DNA of 64,000 bases from Olsenella sp. (GTDB taxonomy: Bacteria > Actinomycetota > Coriobacteriia > Coriobacteriales > Atopobiaceae). The DNA is taken from contig JALCMG010000007.1 of NCBI GenBank assembly GCA_022648325.1, forward strand, positions 1-64,000. Reading direction: 5' to 3'. Positions 46,391 through 55,542 of this stretch are shown piece by piece (position 1 is the stretch's first letter; each line of letters starts with the position of its first letter). The position numbers and the translations under genes are program-made. A model generated the notes under the pieces. The model searched no databases, was not told where the DNA came from, and saw nothing but the letters and a program-made list of their open reading frames with translations.

Positions 46391-47575
46391 TCACTTGTAG
46401 CTCTCGGCCAGCTTCTTCCACGCGGGTATCGAGTTCACGATGGTCTCGTAGCTCACGCAATAGCCAATGCGCACCCAGCCCGTGCAGCCAAAGCTGTCAG
46501 ACGGCACGGGCAGCAGCTCAAGGGCCTTCGCGCGCTCGAAGAACGCGTTGGCATCGGGCTCCAGCGCCTTGACCCACAGGTAGAAGGCTCCCTGCGGCTC
46601 GATATAGTGGTAGCCAAGCTCGGAGAGGCCGCGGGTGAGCGCCTCGCGGTTGCGCGCGTAGGCCTCGACGTCCGAGGGCACGTCGCAGCAGTCTGCAACC
46701 ACGCGCTGGAAGAGCGCGGGCGCGCAGACAAAGCCCAGCGAGCGGCCCGCGCCGGCGATGGCGTAGACCAGGCGGTCGTGGTCGGGGTTGGTGGGCGGCA
46801 CCAGCACCCAGCCAATGCGCTCGCCAGGAAGCGAGAGGCTCTTGGAGTACGAGTAGCACACCAGCGTGCGGTCGTAGATCGCCGGGACCCAGGGTACCTC
46901 CGCGCCGTAGGAGATCTCGCGGTAGGGCTCGTCGGCCACGAGGTAGATGGTCGTGCCAAGGGCGTCCTTGCGCTCGTGCAGTACGTCTGCCAGCGCGGCG
47001 AGATTCTGCGCCGAGTAGACCGAGCCCACGGGGTTGTTGGGCGAGTTGATCACGACGGCCTTGGTGCGCGGCGTGACGGCGGCGCGCACGGCCTCGGTGT
47101 CGATCTGGAAGGTCTCCGGGTCTGCCATGACCTCGACGCAGGTGGCGCCGGCGGTCTCGATCCACACGCGATACTCGGGGAAGTACGGGGCAATCACGAT
47201 GACCTCGTCACCGGGGTTGACCACCGCGTGGAAGCTGATGGAGAGCGACGCCGCCGCACCGCAGGTGAGGTAGAGGTCGCCGGCGGCAGCGGTGTTCTCG
47301 CCATAGCGACGGCAGAGCGACGCAGCGAGCTTCTCGCGAACAAAGGGCAGGCCAGCGGCCGGGGTGTAGCTGTGGAGCTGCGTGGGCGGCAGCTGGAGCG
47401 AGCGCTCGATGGACTCGCGGACCGCGTCCGGCGAGGGGATCGACGGGTTGCCCAGGCTGAAGTCGAAGACGTTTTCGGCGCCAATCTGTGCCTTGCGCGC
47501 GGCGCCATAGGCGGCAATCTCGCGGATGGACGACTTCGACGCCCCGTAGGCGTAGTTCTTCTCGTTAATCGACAT
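46391..47575 (-). CDS. Pyridoxal-phosphate aminotransferase (class I/II)
   Basis: 394 residues. NSPNNPVG, DEPYREISYG and PLP-lysine in YSYSKSLSLPGERIGW, plus YLTCGAAASLSISFHA and a terminal RIGYCVSYETI. Resembles aspartate-type aminotransferases of the AspC/AlaT class; substrate not determinable. Start at 47575 has GAGG 7 nt upstream and overlaps the ftsH stop by 11 nt. Confidence 0.92.
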   Translation of the reverse strand: MSINEKNYAYGASKSSIREIAAYGAARKAQIGAENVFDFSLGNPSIPSPDAVRESIERSLQLPPTQLHSYTPAAGLPFVREKLAASLCRRYGENTAAAGDLYLTCGAAASLSISFHAVVNPGDEVIVIAPYFPEYRVWIETAGATCVEVMADPETFQIDTEAVRAAVTPRTKAVVINSPNNPVGSVYSAQNLAALADVLHERKDALGTTIYLVADEPYREISYGAEVPWVPAIYDRTLVCYSYSKSLSLPGERIGWVLVPPTNPDHDRLVYAIAGAGRSLGFVCAPALFQRVVADCCDVPSDVEAYARNREALTRGLSELGYHYIEPQGAFYLWVKALEPDANAFFERAKALELLPVPSDSFGCTGWVRIGYCVSYETIVNSIPAWKKLAESYK

Positions 47576-49580
47576 TCGTGTTCCTCTCTGTGGGGTCTTG
47601 CTCGGGGGCGTCATTGGACGCGGGGGCGTCGCCCTCGGCCTCGGCGGGCTTCTCGGCTGCCTCGGGGTGCTTGGCCATGTACTCGTCCCAGGTACCGTCG
47701 AGCAGCGCGTTCACGGCCTCACCCTCGACGGTCTCGCGCTGGAGAAGGACCTTGGCCATGGTCTCCATCTGGGGACGCCTGGCCTCCAGAACCTCACGGG
47801 CACGGGCGTGGGCCTCGCACATGATGCGCTCGACCTCGTCGTCGATGCGCTTGGCGGTCTCGGCGGCGTAGTCGTTGTGCTGGGCGTAGTCGCGCCCGAG
47901 GAAGACCTCGTGCTGCGCCTCGCCAAAGACCTGCGTGCCCAGCTCCTCGCTCATGCCATAGCGCGTGACCATCTCGCGGGCAAGCTTGGTGGCACGCTCG
48001 AGGTCGTTGCTCGCGCCGGTGGTGATGTCCTCGCAGAACAGCTCCTCTGCGGTACGACCGGCAAGCAGCACGGCAATCTGGTCGAGCATGCCGTCGCGGG
48101 TCTCGAGGAAGTGGTCCTCCTCCGGCATCTGCATCGTGTAGCCAAGGGCCTGGCCACGGCTCACGATCGAGATCTTGTGCACTGGGTCGGAGTTCTCGAG
48201 TACGTGGCCGACAAGTGCGTGGCCGCTCTCGTGGAAGGCGATGACGCGCCGCTCCTTCTCGGTAATCACGCGGCTCTTGCGCTCGGGGCCGGCGACAACG
48301 CGCTCCATGGCCTCCTCAACCTCGTCCTGGCCGATCTTGTCCTTGTGCCTGCGCGCAGCGAGAAGGGCAGACTCGTTCATGAGGTTGGAGAGGTCCGCTC
48401 CGGTGAAGCCCGGCGTGATCTTGGCGATGGAGGCAAAGTCCACCGAGCTCTCGAAGGGCTTGTTGCGGGCGTGCACGCGCAGGATCTTCTCGCGCCCCTT
48501 GACGTCGGGCCGGTCCACGGTCACGCGCCGGTCAAAGCGGCCGGGACGCAGCAGCGCCGGGTCGAGGATGTCGGGGCGGTTTGTCGCCGCGATGAGGATG
48601 ACGGCCGAGTTGTCCTCGAAGCCGTCCATCTCGACCAGCAGCTGGTTTAGGGTCTGCTCGCGCTCGTCGTGTCCGCCACCCAAGCCAGCACCACGCTGGC
48701 GGCCAACGGCATCGATCTCGTCGATGAAGATGATGCAGGGTGCGGCGGCCTTTGCCTGCTTGAAGAGGTCACGCACGCGGCTCGCGCCAACGCCCACGAA
48801 CATCTCCACGAAGTCAGAGCCGGAAATCGAGAAGAACGGCACGCCCGCCTCGCCAGCCACAGCCTTTGCGAGCAGGGTCTTGCCGGTGCCCGGAGGGCCA
48901 ACGAGCAGCACACCGTGCGGAATCTTGGCACCCATCTTCTGGTAGCGCTCCGGCTCGCGCAGGAAGTCGCGGACCTCCTTGAGCTCCTCCACGGCCTCGT
49001 CGATGCCGGCGACGTCGGAGAACTTGACCTTGGGCCGCTCCTCCTCGGTTGTCTGCGCCTTGGTTTTGGCGAAGTCCATCGTGCGGCCGTTCTGCTCGCT
49101 CATGCGGCGCATGTAGTAGATAAAGACCCCCACCAAGAGCAGCGTTGGCACCACGGAGAGCAGGATGGTCTCCCACGCGCCGCCGTCGGAGGTGTCGATG
49201 GTGAACGAGGTCTTGGAGTGCTTGGCCATGAGCTCGTCCAGCGAATCGGCACCAACGTAGTAGCTCTTGAACTTCTTGAGCTTGGACTCGTCGCCCTTGT
49301 CGTCATCGCTCGACCAGTAGTCGCCCGAGACGCTGCCATCCGACGTCTTAAACGTGAGCGAGCTCACGCGGTCGTCCTTGACTGCGGTCACAAACTCGTT
49401 GGTTGCAAGCGTGTCTACGCTATCCGAGGGGGAAAGCGGGGCCTGGCCGGTTGAGAAGGCCATGTATGCCACGATCGCCACGATGACGAGCAGCGTGATG
49501 ACAAAGCTGCGCTGGTTCTGAGGTCCGCGGTTGTCACCTCCCTGGTTTGGGAGCTTGTCGAGCGGGTTATTGTCTGACAC
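47565..49580 (-). CDS. ftsH: ATP-dependent zinc metalloprotease FtsH
   Basis: 671 residues: an N-terminal membrane helix ([20 protein letters not shown]), an extracytoplasmic domain, a second helix ([19 protein letters not shown]), AAA+ domain with [28 protein letters not shown] and the SRH region, then the zinc site [10 protein letters not shown]. Acidic low-complexity C-terminus. GTG start at 49580 with AAGGAG 8 nt upstream. The order tilS-hpt-ftsH is conserved with Bacillus. Confidence 0.98.
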   Translation of the reverse strand: MSDNNPLDKLPNQGGDNRGPQNQRSFVITLLVIVAIVAYMAFSTGQAPLSPSDSVDTLATNEFVTAVKDDRVSSLTFKTSDGSVSGDYWSSDDDKGDESKLKKFKSYYVGADSLDELMAKHSKTSFTIDTSDGGAWETILLSVVPTLLLVGVFIYYMRRMSEQNGRTMDFAKTKAQTTEEERPKVKFSDVAGIDEAVEELKEVRDFLREPERYQKMGAKIPHGVLLVGPPGTGKTLLAKAVAGEAGVPFFSISGSDFVEMFVGVGASRVRDLFKQAKAAAPCIIFIDEIDAVGRQRGAGLGGGHDEREQTLNQLLVEMDGFEDNSAVILIAATNRPDILDPALLRPGRFDRRVTVDRPDVKGREKILRVHARNKPFESSVDFASIAKITPGFTGADLSNLMNESALLAARRHKDKIGQDEVEEAMERVVAGPERKSRVITEKERRVIAFHESGHALVGHVLENSDPVHKISIVSRGQALGYTMQMPEEDHFLETRDGMLDQIAVLLAGRTAEELFCEDITTGASNDLERATKLAREMVTRYGMSEELGTQVFGEAQHEVFLGRDYAQHNDYAAETAKRIDDEVERIMCEAHARAREVLEARRPQMETMAKVLLQRETVEGEAVNALLDGTWDEYMAKHPEAAEKPAEAEGDAPASNDAPEQDPTERNTNVD

Positions 49581-49613
49581 GAAGACGTCTCCTTGCGATA
49601 GTTGCCTGGGTTG

Positions 49614-50165
49614 TTACTTGGAGTAGACCTCGGGCTTGAGGATCCCCACGTAGGGCAGGTTGCGGTAGCGCTCGGCATAGTCGAGGCCATAGCCCACCAC
49701 AAAGGCGTCGGGCACGTGCGCGCCAACGTAGCGCGGCATGACTGCCGGCGTGTGGTTGGGGATATCCTTGATGGAGAAGGTCGCGATCTCGACGGATGCG
49801 GGCTTTCTCGACTGCAGAAGTTTCACCAGGTAGGAAAGGGTGAGGCCAGAGTCGAGAATGTCCTCGGCCACTATGATGTGACGCCCCTCTACCTTGGTGT
49901 CGAGATCCTTCACGATGCGAACCACGCCCGAGCTCTTGACGCCGTCTCCGTAGCTGCTCACGGCCATGAAGTCCACCGAGCAGGGCACGGTGATGGCGCG
50001 CATGAGGTCTGCCGTAAAGACGAAAGCCCCGCGCAGGACGGCCACGATGAGGGGGTTCTTGTCGGCATAGTCCTCTGAGATCTGGCGTCCCATGCGGGAC
50101 ACGATCCGGTGGATGTCTTCCTCGCTTAGGACAACGCTCTCCACGTCCGGATGCATCTCTGCCAT
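49614..50165 (-). CDS. hpt: Hypoxanthine phosphoribosyltransferase
   Basis: Purine salvage to IMP/GMP. 183 residues. VLRGAFVFTADLMRAI, FMAVSSYGDGVKSSG and the PRPP loop IIVAEDILDSGLTL are canonical. GGAGG 6 nt before the ATG. Encoded between tilS and ftsH. Confidence 0.96.
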   Translation of the reverse strand: MAEMHPDVESVVLSEEDIHRIVSRMGRQISEDYADKNPLIVAVLRGAFVFTADLMRAITVPCSVDFMAVSSYGDGVKSSGVVRIVKDLDTKVEGRHIIVAEDILDSGLTLSYLVKLLQSRKPASVEIATFSIKDIPNHTPAVMPRYVGAHVPDAFVVGYGLDYAERYRNLPYVGILKPEVYSK

Positions 50166-50219
50166 TGCGATCCTCCACTCCTGACGGGTGCCGGCCGCGC
50201 TTCTCGGCCCACACGCCGC

Positions 50220-51746
50220 CTATGCTGTTCGGAGACTCAATTCTAGCAAGTGTGCGGTGTGCGGCGTGCAGCGGACGCGCTCATCGGCCCTGATTCCTGC
50301 AACCCACACCACGGGACCCGTCGGCGACGTTCTCACCACGGGCACGAGCGGCCGCTCGGCGGCCGGAACGCGCGCCTCGTTGAGCAGGTCGGAGACCTTT
50401 TTCGACTGGCCATGCATGCCCAGGGGGCACAGGACGTCGCCCGCATGCGGCGAGTCGACCCACAGCCGGCCTCCCAAGCTGGGGTCTATCCCGCAGGCAG
50501 AGGCGTCGAGGAGGACCGATGTTCCGGCCCACTCCCGGCCGTGCGAGAGGGCGAGCGCGGGAACGTCTGCGCCAGCTGGGGTCGGCAGGATGCGGGCCGA
50601 GAGGTGCGCGGACGCGCGGCCCGGGCGCGGATCGCTGAGCGGGAGTTCCCCGGGCACCTCGAGCCAGCCGGCAAAGTCTTGGACCTCTGGCGCGTGGGCG
50701 CGCAGGAAGAGCAGGCCATACTCCACGCGGGCCTCTGCCCCCATGGGAATGGACGCAGACCCCGTGCCCGCCGCAACAAGCGAGAGCACCTGGGCAATGT
50801 GGCGCGCCTCGAGCCGGGCCTCCGGGCAGACCTCGAGGATGGCCGCTCGGACCACGCGACGGGCGATTGCGACCTCGCAGGCCGAGAGTCGTGCGGCGTC
50901 CAGGGCAAGGGCACCCTCTCCCGTGCGGCGCGTGAGGTCGCGCAGCGTTCGCGCGGCAACGGCCGTGAGGTAGGCGTCCTCGTCCGAGAGGATGTCACAG
51001 GTTGTCGAGAGGCTCGCCACAACGCGCGGGTTTCTCCGCTCGAGGACCGGCATGACTTTGTGGCGCACGTAGGCGCGCAGGTAGCGCGTGTCGGCGTTTG
51101 TGTCGTCCTCACGCCACACGATGCCGCGCATGCGCAGAAGCTCGCAGAGTTCGTCGTGCGTGCGGTCGAGCAGCGGGCGCACCACACGGTTGCGCCGGCG
51201 CGGGATGGACGAGAGGCCCGAGGCGCCGGTGCCCCGGATGGCGTTCATCACGAAGGTCTCCGCGCGGTCGTTGGCCGTGTGGGCGGTGAGGATGCGTGCC
51301 GCGGAGCGGGGTGTGCCGAGCTTGGCCGAAAGCTCGTTTGCCAGGCGGTTTGCCTCGCTGTAGCGCACCTCTCGGCCGGCGTTCTCCACGTTGCCGTCCG
51401 GCGAGGCCGCCGCGAGGGCGGCTACGTCTACGCGGCGGATGGTGCAGGGGATGCCGTAGCGCGCGGCGAGGTCACGGACAAACTCCTCGTCCTCATCGGC
51501 GTCGATGCCGCGCAGGCGATGGTTCACGTGAAGCACGTGAAGGCGCTCGCGGGCAATGCGGGCGCAGCCACGGCCGTCCTCGATGTCCAGCGCGGATGTT
51601 GCCGCAAGCACCAGAAGGGCCGTAGAATCCGCCCCGCCGGAGACCATAAGGACCACGGGGGCTCGAAGAGCATCATCCGTGGCGCGAGACGGGCGCTCGA
51701 AGGGGGCGGCACCTCCCGAGCCGTATCTGCGAGCGACACTTGTCAT
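50220..51746 (-). CDS. tilS: tRNA(Ile)-lysidine synthase
   Basis: 508 residues. ATP-pyrophosphatase P-loop VSGGADSTALL, LHVNHRLRGIDADEDEEFV, HTANDRAETFVMNAIRGTGASGLSSI and RPLLDRTHDELCELL mark the N-terminal catalytic domain; the C-terminal TilS substrate-binding domains follow. It converts the wobble C34 of tRNA-Ile(CAU) to lysidine. GGAGG lies 9 nt before the ATG. Confidence 0.95.
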   Translation of the reverse strand: MTSVARRYGSGGAAPFERPSRATDDALRAPVVLMVSGGADSTALLVLAATSALDIEDGRGCARIARERLHVLHVNHRLRGIDADEDEEFVRDLAARYGIPCTIRRVDVAALAAASPDGNVENAGREVRYSEANRLANELSAKLGTPRSAARILTAHTANDRAETFVMNAIRGTGASGLSSIPRRRNRVVRPLLDRTHDELCELLRMRGIVWREDDTNADTRYLRAYVRHKVMPVLERRNPRVVASLSTTCDILSDEDAYLTAVAARTLRDLTRRTGEGALALDAARLSACEVAIARRVVRAAILEVCPEARLEARHIAQVLSLVAAGTGSASIPMGAEARVEYGLLFLRAHAPEVQDFAGWLEVPGELPLSDPRPGRASAHLSARILPTPAGADVPALALSHGREWAGTSVLLDASACGIDPSLGGRLWVDSPHAGDVLCPLGMHGQSKKVSDLLNEARVPAAERPLVPVVRTSPTGPVVWVAGIRADERVRCTPHTAHLLELSLRTA

Positions 51747-51823
51747 GTGTGGTTTCCTCCTTCCGAGCGCGGCGCGACTACGCGCTCGATTCTACCCGCT
51801 GCGCCCCGCCGCTGTAGCCCCTG

Positions 51824-51921
51824 GAAAGTGAACACGTTTTCAATTGGAACATCTTTGGGCTTCTCGCCATCAGGGCTTTTGTCGGCCAGAGCAGGCTGTG
51901 ATTGAATTCGTGTTCACTTTC
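51824..51921. repeat. 98-bp inverted-repeat element, copy 1
   Basis: 21-bp arms: GAAAGTGAACACG then TTTTCAAT on the left; the right arm (51901-51921) is its inverse except for a 2-nt internal mismatch (TT opposite TT). Central 17-mer CATCAGGGCTTTTGTCG lies at element positions 45-61. Lies 78 bp upstream of tilS. Confidence 0.92.
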
Positions 51922-52177
51922 GGGGGCAGCGAGGGGCAGGGCGTATGTGACGGTGAGATAAGCGGGCATCAGTATGGCGAAACGATGGTGTTTCTCGAAG
52001 AATCAACGATGTCATTTCTCACGTCAAAGCTAGCCATTGTGGGGCTGGAAGGGCTCTCGAAGCCCCGCGCATTCTGACAGCACCCAAGCTCCAAGCCACC
52101 AAATCTCACTCCAACGACATTTTTCCTCGCAGATACCGCCTTTCCGCCCAAAAACGGCCCCTCCCGACCTGACACAA

Positions 52178-52275
52178 GAAAGCGAACACGTTTTCAAACA
52201 AGCGAATGGGTGAGCGCCGCTCAACAGGGGTTTTATCGCATCTCTGCTCGGCCGATTGAATTCGTGTTCACTTTC
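52178..52275. repeat. 98-bp inverted-repeat element, copy 2
   Basis: Same length and arms as copy 1 with minor changes (AGCGAACACG; last arm base A instead of T). Central 17-mer CAACAGGGGTTTTATCG at the same position. Ends 105 bp before the start codon of the orphan nuclease-like gene. Confidence 0.92.
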
Positions 52276-52380
52276 GTGGGTGGGGTTTGGGCGATGACTG
52301 GCGTAGTCTCTCGGGACACACGGTTGCGCTCGGCTTGCATGTCGAGCAACACGTTCCACCCGGCCCTTAGGGAGGTCAGG

Positions 52381-53559
52381 ATGAGAATAACGTTCAACAA
52401 GCTTACCGCGCTGCACATCTTGCGCGTATGGCGCAGCTCGGGACGCACGCTCACGACGGACCGGCACGGTCTCGAGGCATCCGTAGTTGCCCCGCGCAAA
52501 TACTGGACGCGGCGGAGAATTGCCGCGTGCCTGGAATCCGTCGGCGTCAACCTGTCGGACGTACGCAGTCGGGTCCAAGTGATGGTCCCGCGTCCCGGCA
52601 CGCGCATTCGCTCTCGAACCGCAAAGAACACCGTGTATGTACGCGGCCTCCCGGCAACCCCCATCGTCGAGCTGGGCAGCACGGTTCGAATCCCCTGCCC
52701 TGAGCTGCTCTTCATTGAGCTTGGCACCGTCATGTCCCCCATCGTGCAGCTTCTTGTAGGTTTAGAGCTGTGCGGTCGCTTCTCGCGCGACGCTCAAAAT
52801 CCACGCGATGGCGCCGTGACGTACGACATCAAGCCAGTAACCACTGCAGATAAAATTCGATTGTATGTCTCGACCGCTCGTGATCTGGCAGGGCTCGAGC
52901 AAAGCCGCAGGGTAGCAGAGTGGCTCATGGACGAGGCATGGTCTCCGCAGGAGGCGCTTCTCAACGGACTGGCTCGCATGCCGCTTCACGAGCTTGGATA
53001 TGAGCTTGGTGAACTGCAGTTAAATCCCAGATTTGTTGTTCGTGGAACGCTCCTCTCGCTTGTGGACAAGAAAAGCCGCGTGCCAGATTCTCTTATTAGC
53101 AATTCCAACGTTGGTTTCAACTATGATGGTGGGCCTCACTTTGGCGAGGATGGGCCCTGGACAGATGAGACAGTGTTTCTCGATAACACTAGGCTTGCTT
53201 CCATGCGCAAGGCAGTGGTTGCCGACAAACGCCGTGACCGAGACCTGCTGGTGCAGGGGCTCTCGATTCTCCCGGTAACCAAAGAGGACTTTTTTGAACG
53301 CGGCGGTATCGACCGCGTCATGCTACAGGCGATGTCGCTTCTCGAACGCACGGGCCAGCGCGACTTCACAAAGCATAAGCGCGCACTGAGAAGACCGCGA
53401 CTTGCCGAGGAGCGCCAGCAACTCATCTGGTCACTGCTGCCAGGCCAGCGCGGGAAGGATCTGAGCCGAAAGCTCGCTCAACCCGAACCGTCTAGCGTGA
53501 CATTTAAGGACTATGACATCACGTTTGACAATCGCGCAATGACAATAACGCGCATGTAG
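52381..53559 (+). CDS. Orphan protein with DUF559/Vsr-like nuclease-fold C-terminus
   Basis: 392 residues from the ATG at 52381 (GGGAGG 5 nt upstream; an open frame to 52210 would run through repeat copy 2). The first 200 residues are basic and look DNA-binding in a general sense (ALHILRVWRSSGRTLTTDR, ARKYWTRRRI-like). The C-terminal third has VGFNYDGGPHFG ... ADKRRDRDLLVQGLSILPVTKEDFF, the layout of DUF559/Vsr-like PD-(D/E)XK domains (acidic-DGxxH ... D..R...L...G..V...T..D). Where active members have Glu before the DG, this has Asn, so activity is uncertain. Similar proteins are scattered in Coriobacteriia next to abortive-infection genes; that is a recollection. It is bracketed by repeats at 52178-52275 and 53689-53786. 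Confidence 0.6.
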   Translation: MRITFNKLTALHILRVWRSSGRTLTTDRHGLEASVVAPRKYWTRRRIAACLESVGVNLSDVRSRVQVMVPRPGTRIRSRTAKNTVYVRGLPATPIVELGSTVRIPCPELLFIELGTVMSPIVQLLVGLELCGRFSRDAQNPRDGAVTYDIKPVTTADKIRLYVSTARDLAGLEQSRRVAEWLMDEAWSPQEALLNGLARMPLHELGYELGELQLNPRFVVRGTLLSLVDKKSRVPDSLISNSNVGFNYDGGPHFGEDGPWTDETVFLDNTRLASMRKAVVADKRRDRDLLVQGLSILPVTKEDFFERGGIDRVMLQAMSLLERTGQRDFTKHKRALRRPRLAEERQQLIWSLLPGQRGKDLSRKLAQPEPSSVTFKDYDITFDNRAMTITRM

Positions 53560-53650
53560 CACGGCAAACGGACGTCGGTGGGTTCGCACGGCCCTTGGCG
53601 GGAGCGCAATTCTGCGGGCCCTCGCTGACTCTCTGGCCACGAGCCCCCTC

Positions 53651-53683
53651 GGCGCAAGGCCGCCTCGGACGTGGCCTTGCGCC
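53651..53683 (+). terminator. Terminator of the orphan nuclease-like gene
   Basis: Perfect 11-bp stem GGCGCAAGGCC / GGCCTTGCGCC, loop 11 nt, followed by CCTTAAAA. It ends 5 bp before repeat copy 3. Confidence 0.7.
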
Positions 53684-53688
53684 CCTTA

Positions 53689-53786
53689 AAAAGTGAACAC
53701 GTTTTCAATCACGGTAATTGTGGACTTCTCGCCAACTGGGATTTTGGCGGCGAGTTCCGCACGCGATTGAATTCGTGTTCGCTTTT
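53689..53786. repeat. 98-bp inverted-repeat element, copy 3
   Basis: AAAGTGAACACGTTTTCAAT arm at 53690-53709; right arm ATTGAATTCGTGTTCGC ending at 53786 (one arm change is compensated only partly). Central 17-mer CAACTGGGATTTTGGCG at the same position. An additional 6-bp hairpin CTCGCC/GGCGAG flanks the core in this copy. Confidence 0.92.
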
Positions 53787-53967
53787 TGGGGCGGGCGGCG
53801 GGTAATCGCGGCGGAGAGGAGCGGCCGAGGCGGCTGAGGGCAATAATGTTGCCAGGGGCATCGATTTTAATCGCTTACGCCATTGCCGTCATGCGTTGCT
53901 GCTACGCTTTCGAATGCTTGCCGCGGGCGAGCAGAACAATCCAGCCAAATCCGAGAGGAACCTCTGC

Positions 53968-54792
53968 ATGACCCCACAGATCCACCTGCGCGTACTGGCC
54001 TCGGGCTCGAAGGGCAACGCCGCCGTAATCGAAGGCCCCGAGGGCGGCGTGCTCGTCGATGACGGCATCGCGCGTCGCACGCTGCTGGCGCGAGCCCGTG
54101 AGCTGGGCGTCAACATGGACAACGTCCGCGCGGTTCTGCTCACCCACGAGCACACGGACCACATCGCCGGCCTGACGGTCTTCGCGAACCACTTTGATGG
54201 CCCCCTCTTTGCCACGGCTGGAACCATTGCCGCGCGCGAGCACCTCTCGCAGCTGCCGTTCAAGGTCATCGAACACACGGATTCGCTCGACCTGTGCGGC
54301 ATGCACGTGACCGTCTTCCCCACCAGCCACGACGTCGCAGACCCGGTTGGCTTCCGCTTTGCGACAGCAGACGAGAACGGCGAGCTCACGGACGCCCTGG
54401 GCTACTGCACCGACACCGGCGTCCTCACCGACGAAGCCGGTCAGGCGCTCACCGGCTGCCGTGTGCTCGCACTCGAGTCAAACCACGACGAGCGCATGCT
54501 TGCCACAGGCCTCTATCCCGGCTACCTCAAGCAGCGCATCCACAGCCGACACGGGCACCTCTCGAACGCCCAGGCCGCCAACGCGCTGCAGGACCTCGTG
54601 ACCAACGAGACTGAGGTCATCGTGGGTATGCACCTCTCGCACGAGAACAACCGCCCCAGCGTGGCCGTGCGCACGCTGGCCACCGCCGTGGACGCCGAGG
54701 CCACAAACGAGACCTTCACAGAGGCCCGCACCCCCGACGGCCACCTTACCGTCTGCGTCTCTGCTCAGGACGCTCCACTCTCGGTGTGGTAA
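53968..54792 (+). CDS. MBL-fold hydrolase, WalJ/YycJ-like
   Basis: 274 residues. ASGSKGNAAVIEG at the N-terminus, the zinc site THEHTDHIAG, and HDVADPVGF, LESNHDERML and HLSHENN further on are the pattern of YycJ/WalJ, a DNA exonuclease-like protein linked to coordination of replication and wall synthesis in Firmicutes. AGAGG 9 nt before the ATG at 53968. Directly upstream of a two-component system, as walJ is near walRK. Confidence 0.9.
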   Translation: MTPQIHLRVLASGSKGNAAVIEGPEGGVLVDDGIARRTLLARARELGVNMDNVRAVLLTHEHTDHIAGLTVFANHFDGPLFATAGTIAAREHLSQLPFKVIEHTDSLDLCGMHVTVFPTSHDVADPVGFRFATADENGELTDALGYCTDTGVLTDEAGQALTGCRVLALESNHDERMLATGLYPGYLKQRIHSRHGHLSNAQAANALQDLVTNETEVIVGMHLSHENNRPSVAVRTLATAVDAEATNETFTEARTPDGHLTVCVSAQDAPLSVW

Positions 54793-54860
54793 GTGTGGTG
54801 TGGTAACGTGCCGCACAGGCACCGCGATGCCACACAACCGTCGCACAACCGGGAGGCGCC

Positions 54861-55538
54861 ATGCGCATTCTGCTCGTCGAGGACAACGCGGACATCGTCC
54901 GCACGCTCACGGAGCTCCTTCGCTCCGAGGGCTACGACGTCGAGGCAACCCCAAGCCAGGACGGTGCCATCGTCCTGGGCACGCGCGTCGAGAAGCCCTT
55001 TGACCTCGTTCTTCTCGACGTCACGCTCGAGCAGGGAAACGGCTTTGCCGTCTGCGGCGCGCTCAAGGAGGCGCGTCCGCACCTGCCCGTGGTCTTTCTC
55101 ACCGCATCGGACGACGAGTTCAACACCGTCGCGGGCCTCTCGATGGGCGCCGACGACTACATCGCCAAGCCGTTTCGCCCGCGCGAGCTGCTCGCGCGCA
55201 TCCGCACCGTGCTCAGGCGCTCCCAGCCCACGCAGCACCTGCTCCACCTGGGCAGCGTCACCGTGGATCCCGCACGCGCCCGCGCGACCAAGGACGGCCG
55301 CGAGCTGGACCTCTCGGCAGTCGAGTACCGACTGCTGTTGCTCTTTGCCAGCAAGGCGGGTGGCATCGTGACGCGTGACATGATGCGCGAGGCCCTCTGG
55401 GAGGACTCCGGCGCCTACGTCGAGGAGAACACGCTCTCGGTCTACATTCGCCGCCTGCGCGACAAGATCGAAAACGATCCGGCAAATCCGCAGCTCATCC
55501 GCACCGTTCGCGGCATGGGCTACCGCGCGGCGGAGTAG
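54861..55538 (+). CDS. OmpR/PhoB-family response regulator
   Basis: 225 residues. Receiver domain: acidic pocket VEDNADIV, phospho-acceptor Asp in LVLLDVTL, Thr in VFLTASDD, Lys in IAKPFRPREL. C-terminal winged helix: LDLSAVEYRLLLLFASKAGGIVTRDMMREALW ... NTLSVYIRRLRDKI ... IRTVRGMGYRA. GGGAGG 4 nt before the ATG. The kinase gene follows 4 nt later. Confidence 0.95.
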   Translation: MRILLVEDNADIVRTLTELLRSEGYDVEATPSQDGAIVLGTRVEKPFDLVLLDVTLEQGNGFAVCGALKEARPHLPVVFLTASDDEFNTVAGLSMGADDYIAKPFRPRELLARIRTVLRRSQPTQHLLHLGSVTVDPARARATKDGRELDLSAVEYRLLLLFASKAGGIVTRDMMREALWEDSGAYVEENTLSVYIRRLRDKIENDPANPQLIRTVRGMGYRAAE

Positions 55539-55542
55539 GGCC

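Larger units (their letters stand above)
51747..52380. other. Gene-free stretch between tilS and the orphan nuclease-like gene
   Basis: 634 bp without a supported gene. It contains copies 1 and 2 of the 98-bp inverted-repeat element (51824-51921 and 52178-52275) with 256 bp between them. A short frame ending at 52077 lacks an RBS and recognisable content. Promoters for tilS (minus) and the nuclease-like gene (plus) should lie here. Confidence 0.6.
53560..53967. other. Gene-free stretch between the orphan gene and walJ-like gene
   Basis: 408 bp without a gene. It holds the terminator of the orphan gene (53651-53683), repeat copy 3 (53689-53786) and about 180 bp that must contain the walJ-like promoter. 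Confidence 0.6.

Noticed and set aside
50250..51905. 551-codon plus-strand frame opposite tilS
   Set aside because: Antisense shadow; composition and lack of RBS argue against it.
51824..53786. CRISPR array made of the three 98-bp repeats
   Set aside because: Spacing is 256 bp and 1.4 kb, copies are far too long and have internal dyads; no cas genes are present.
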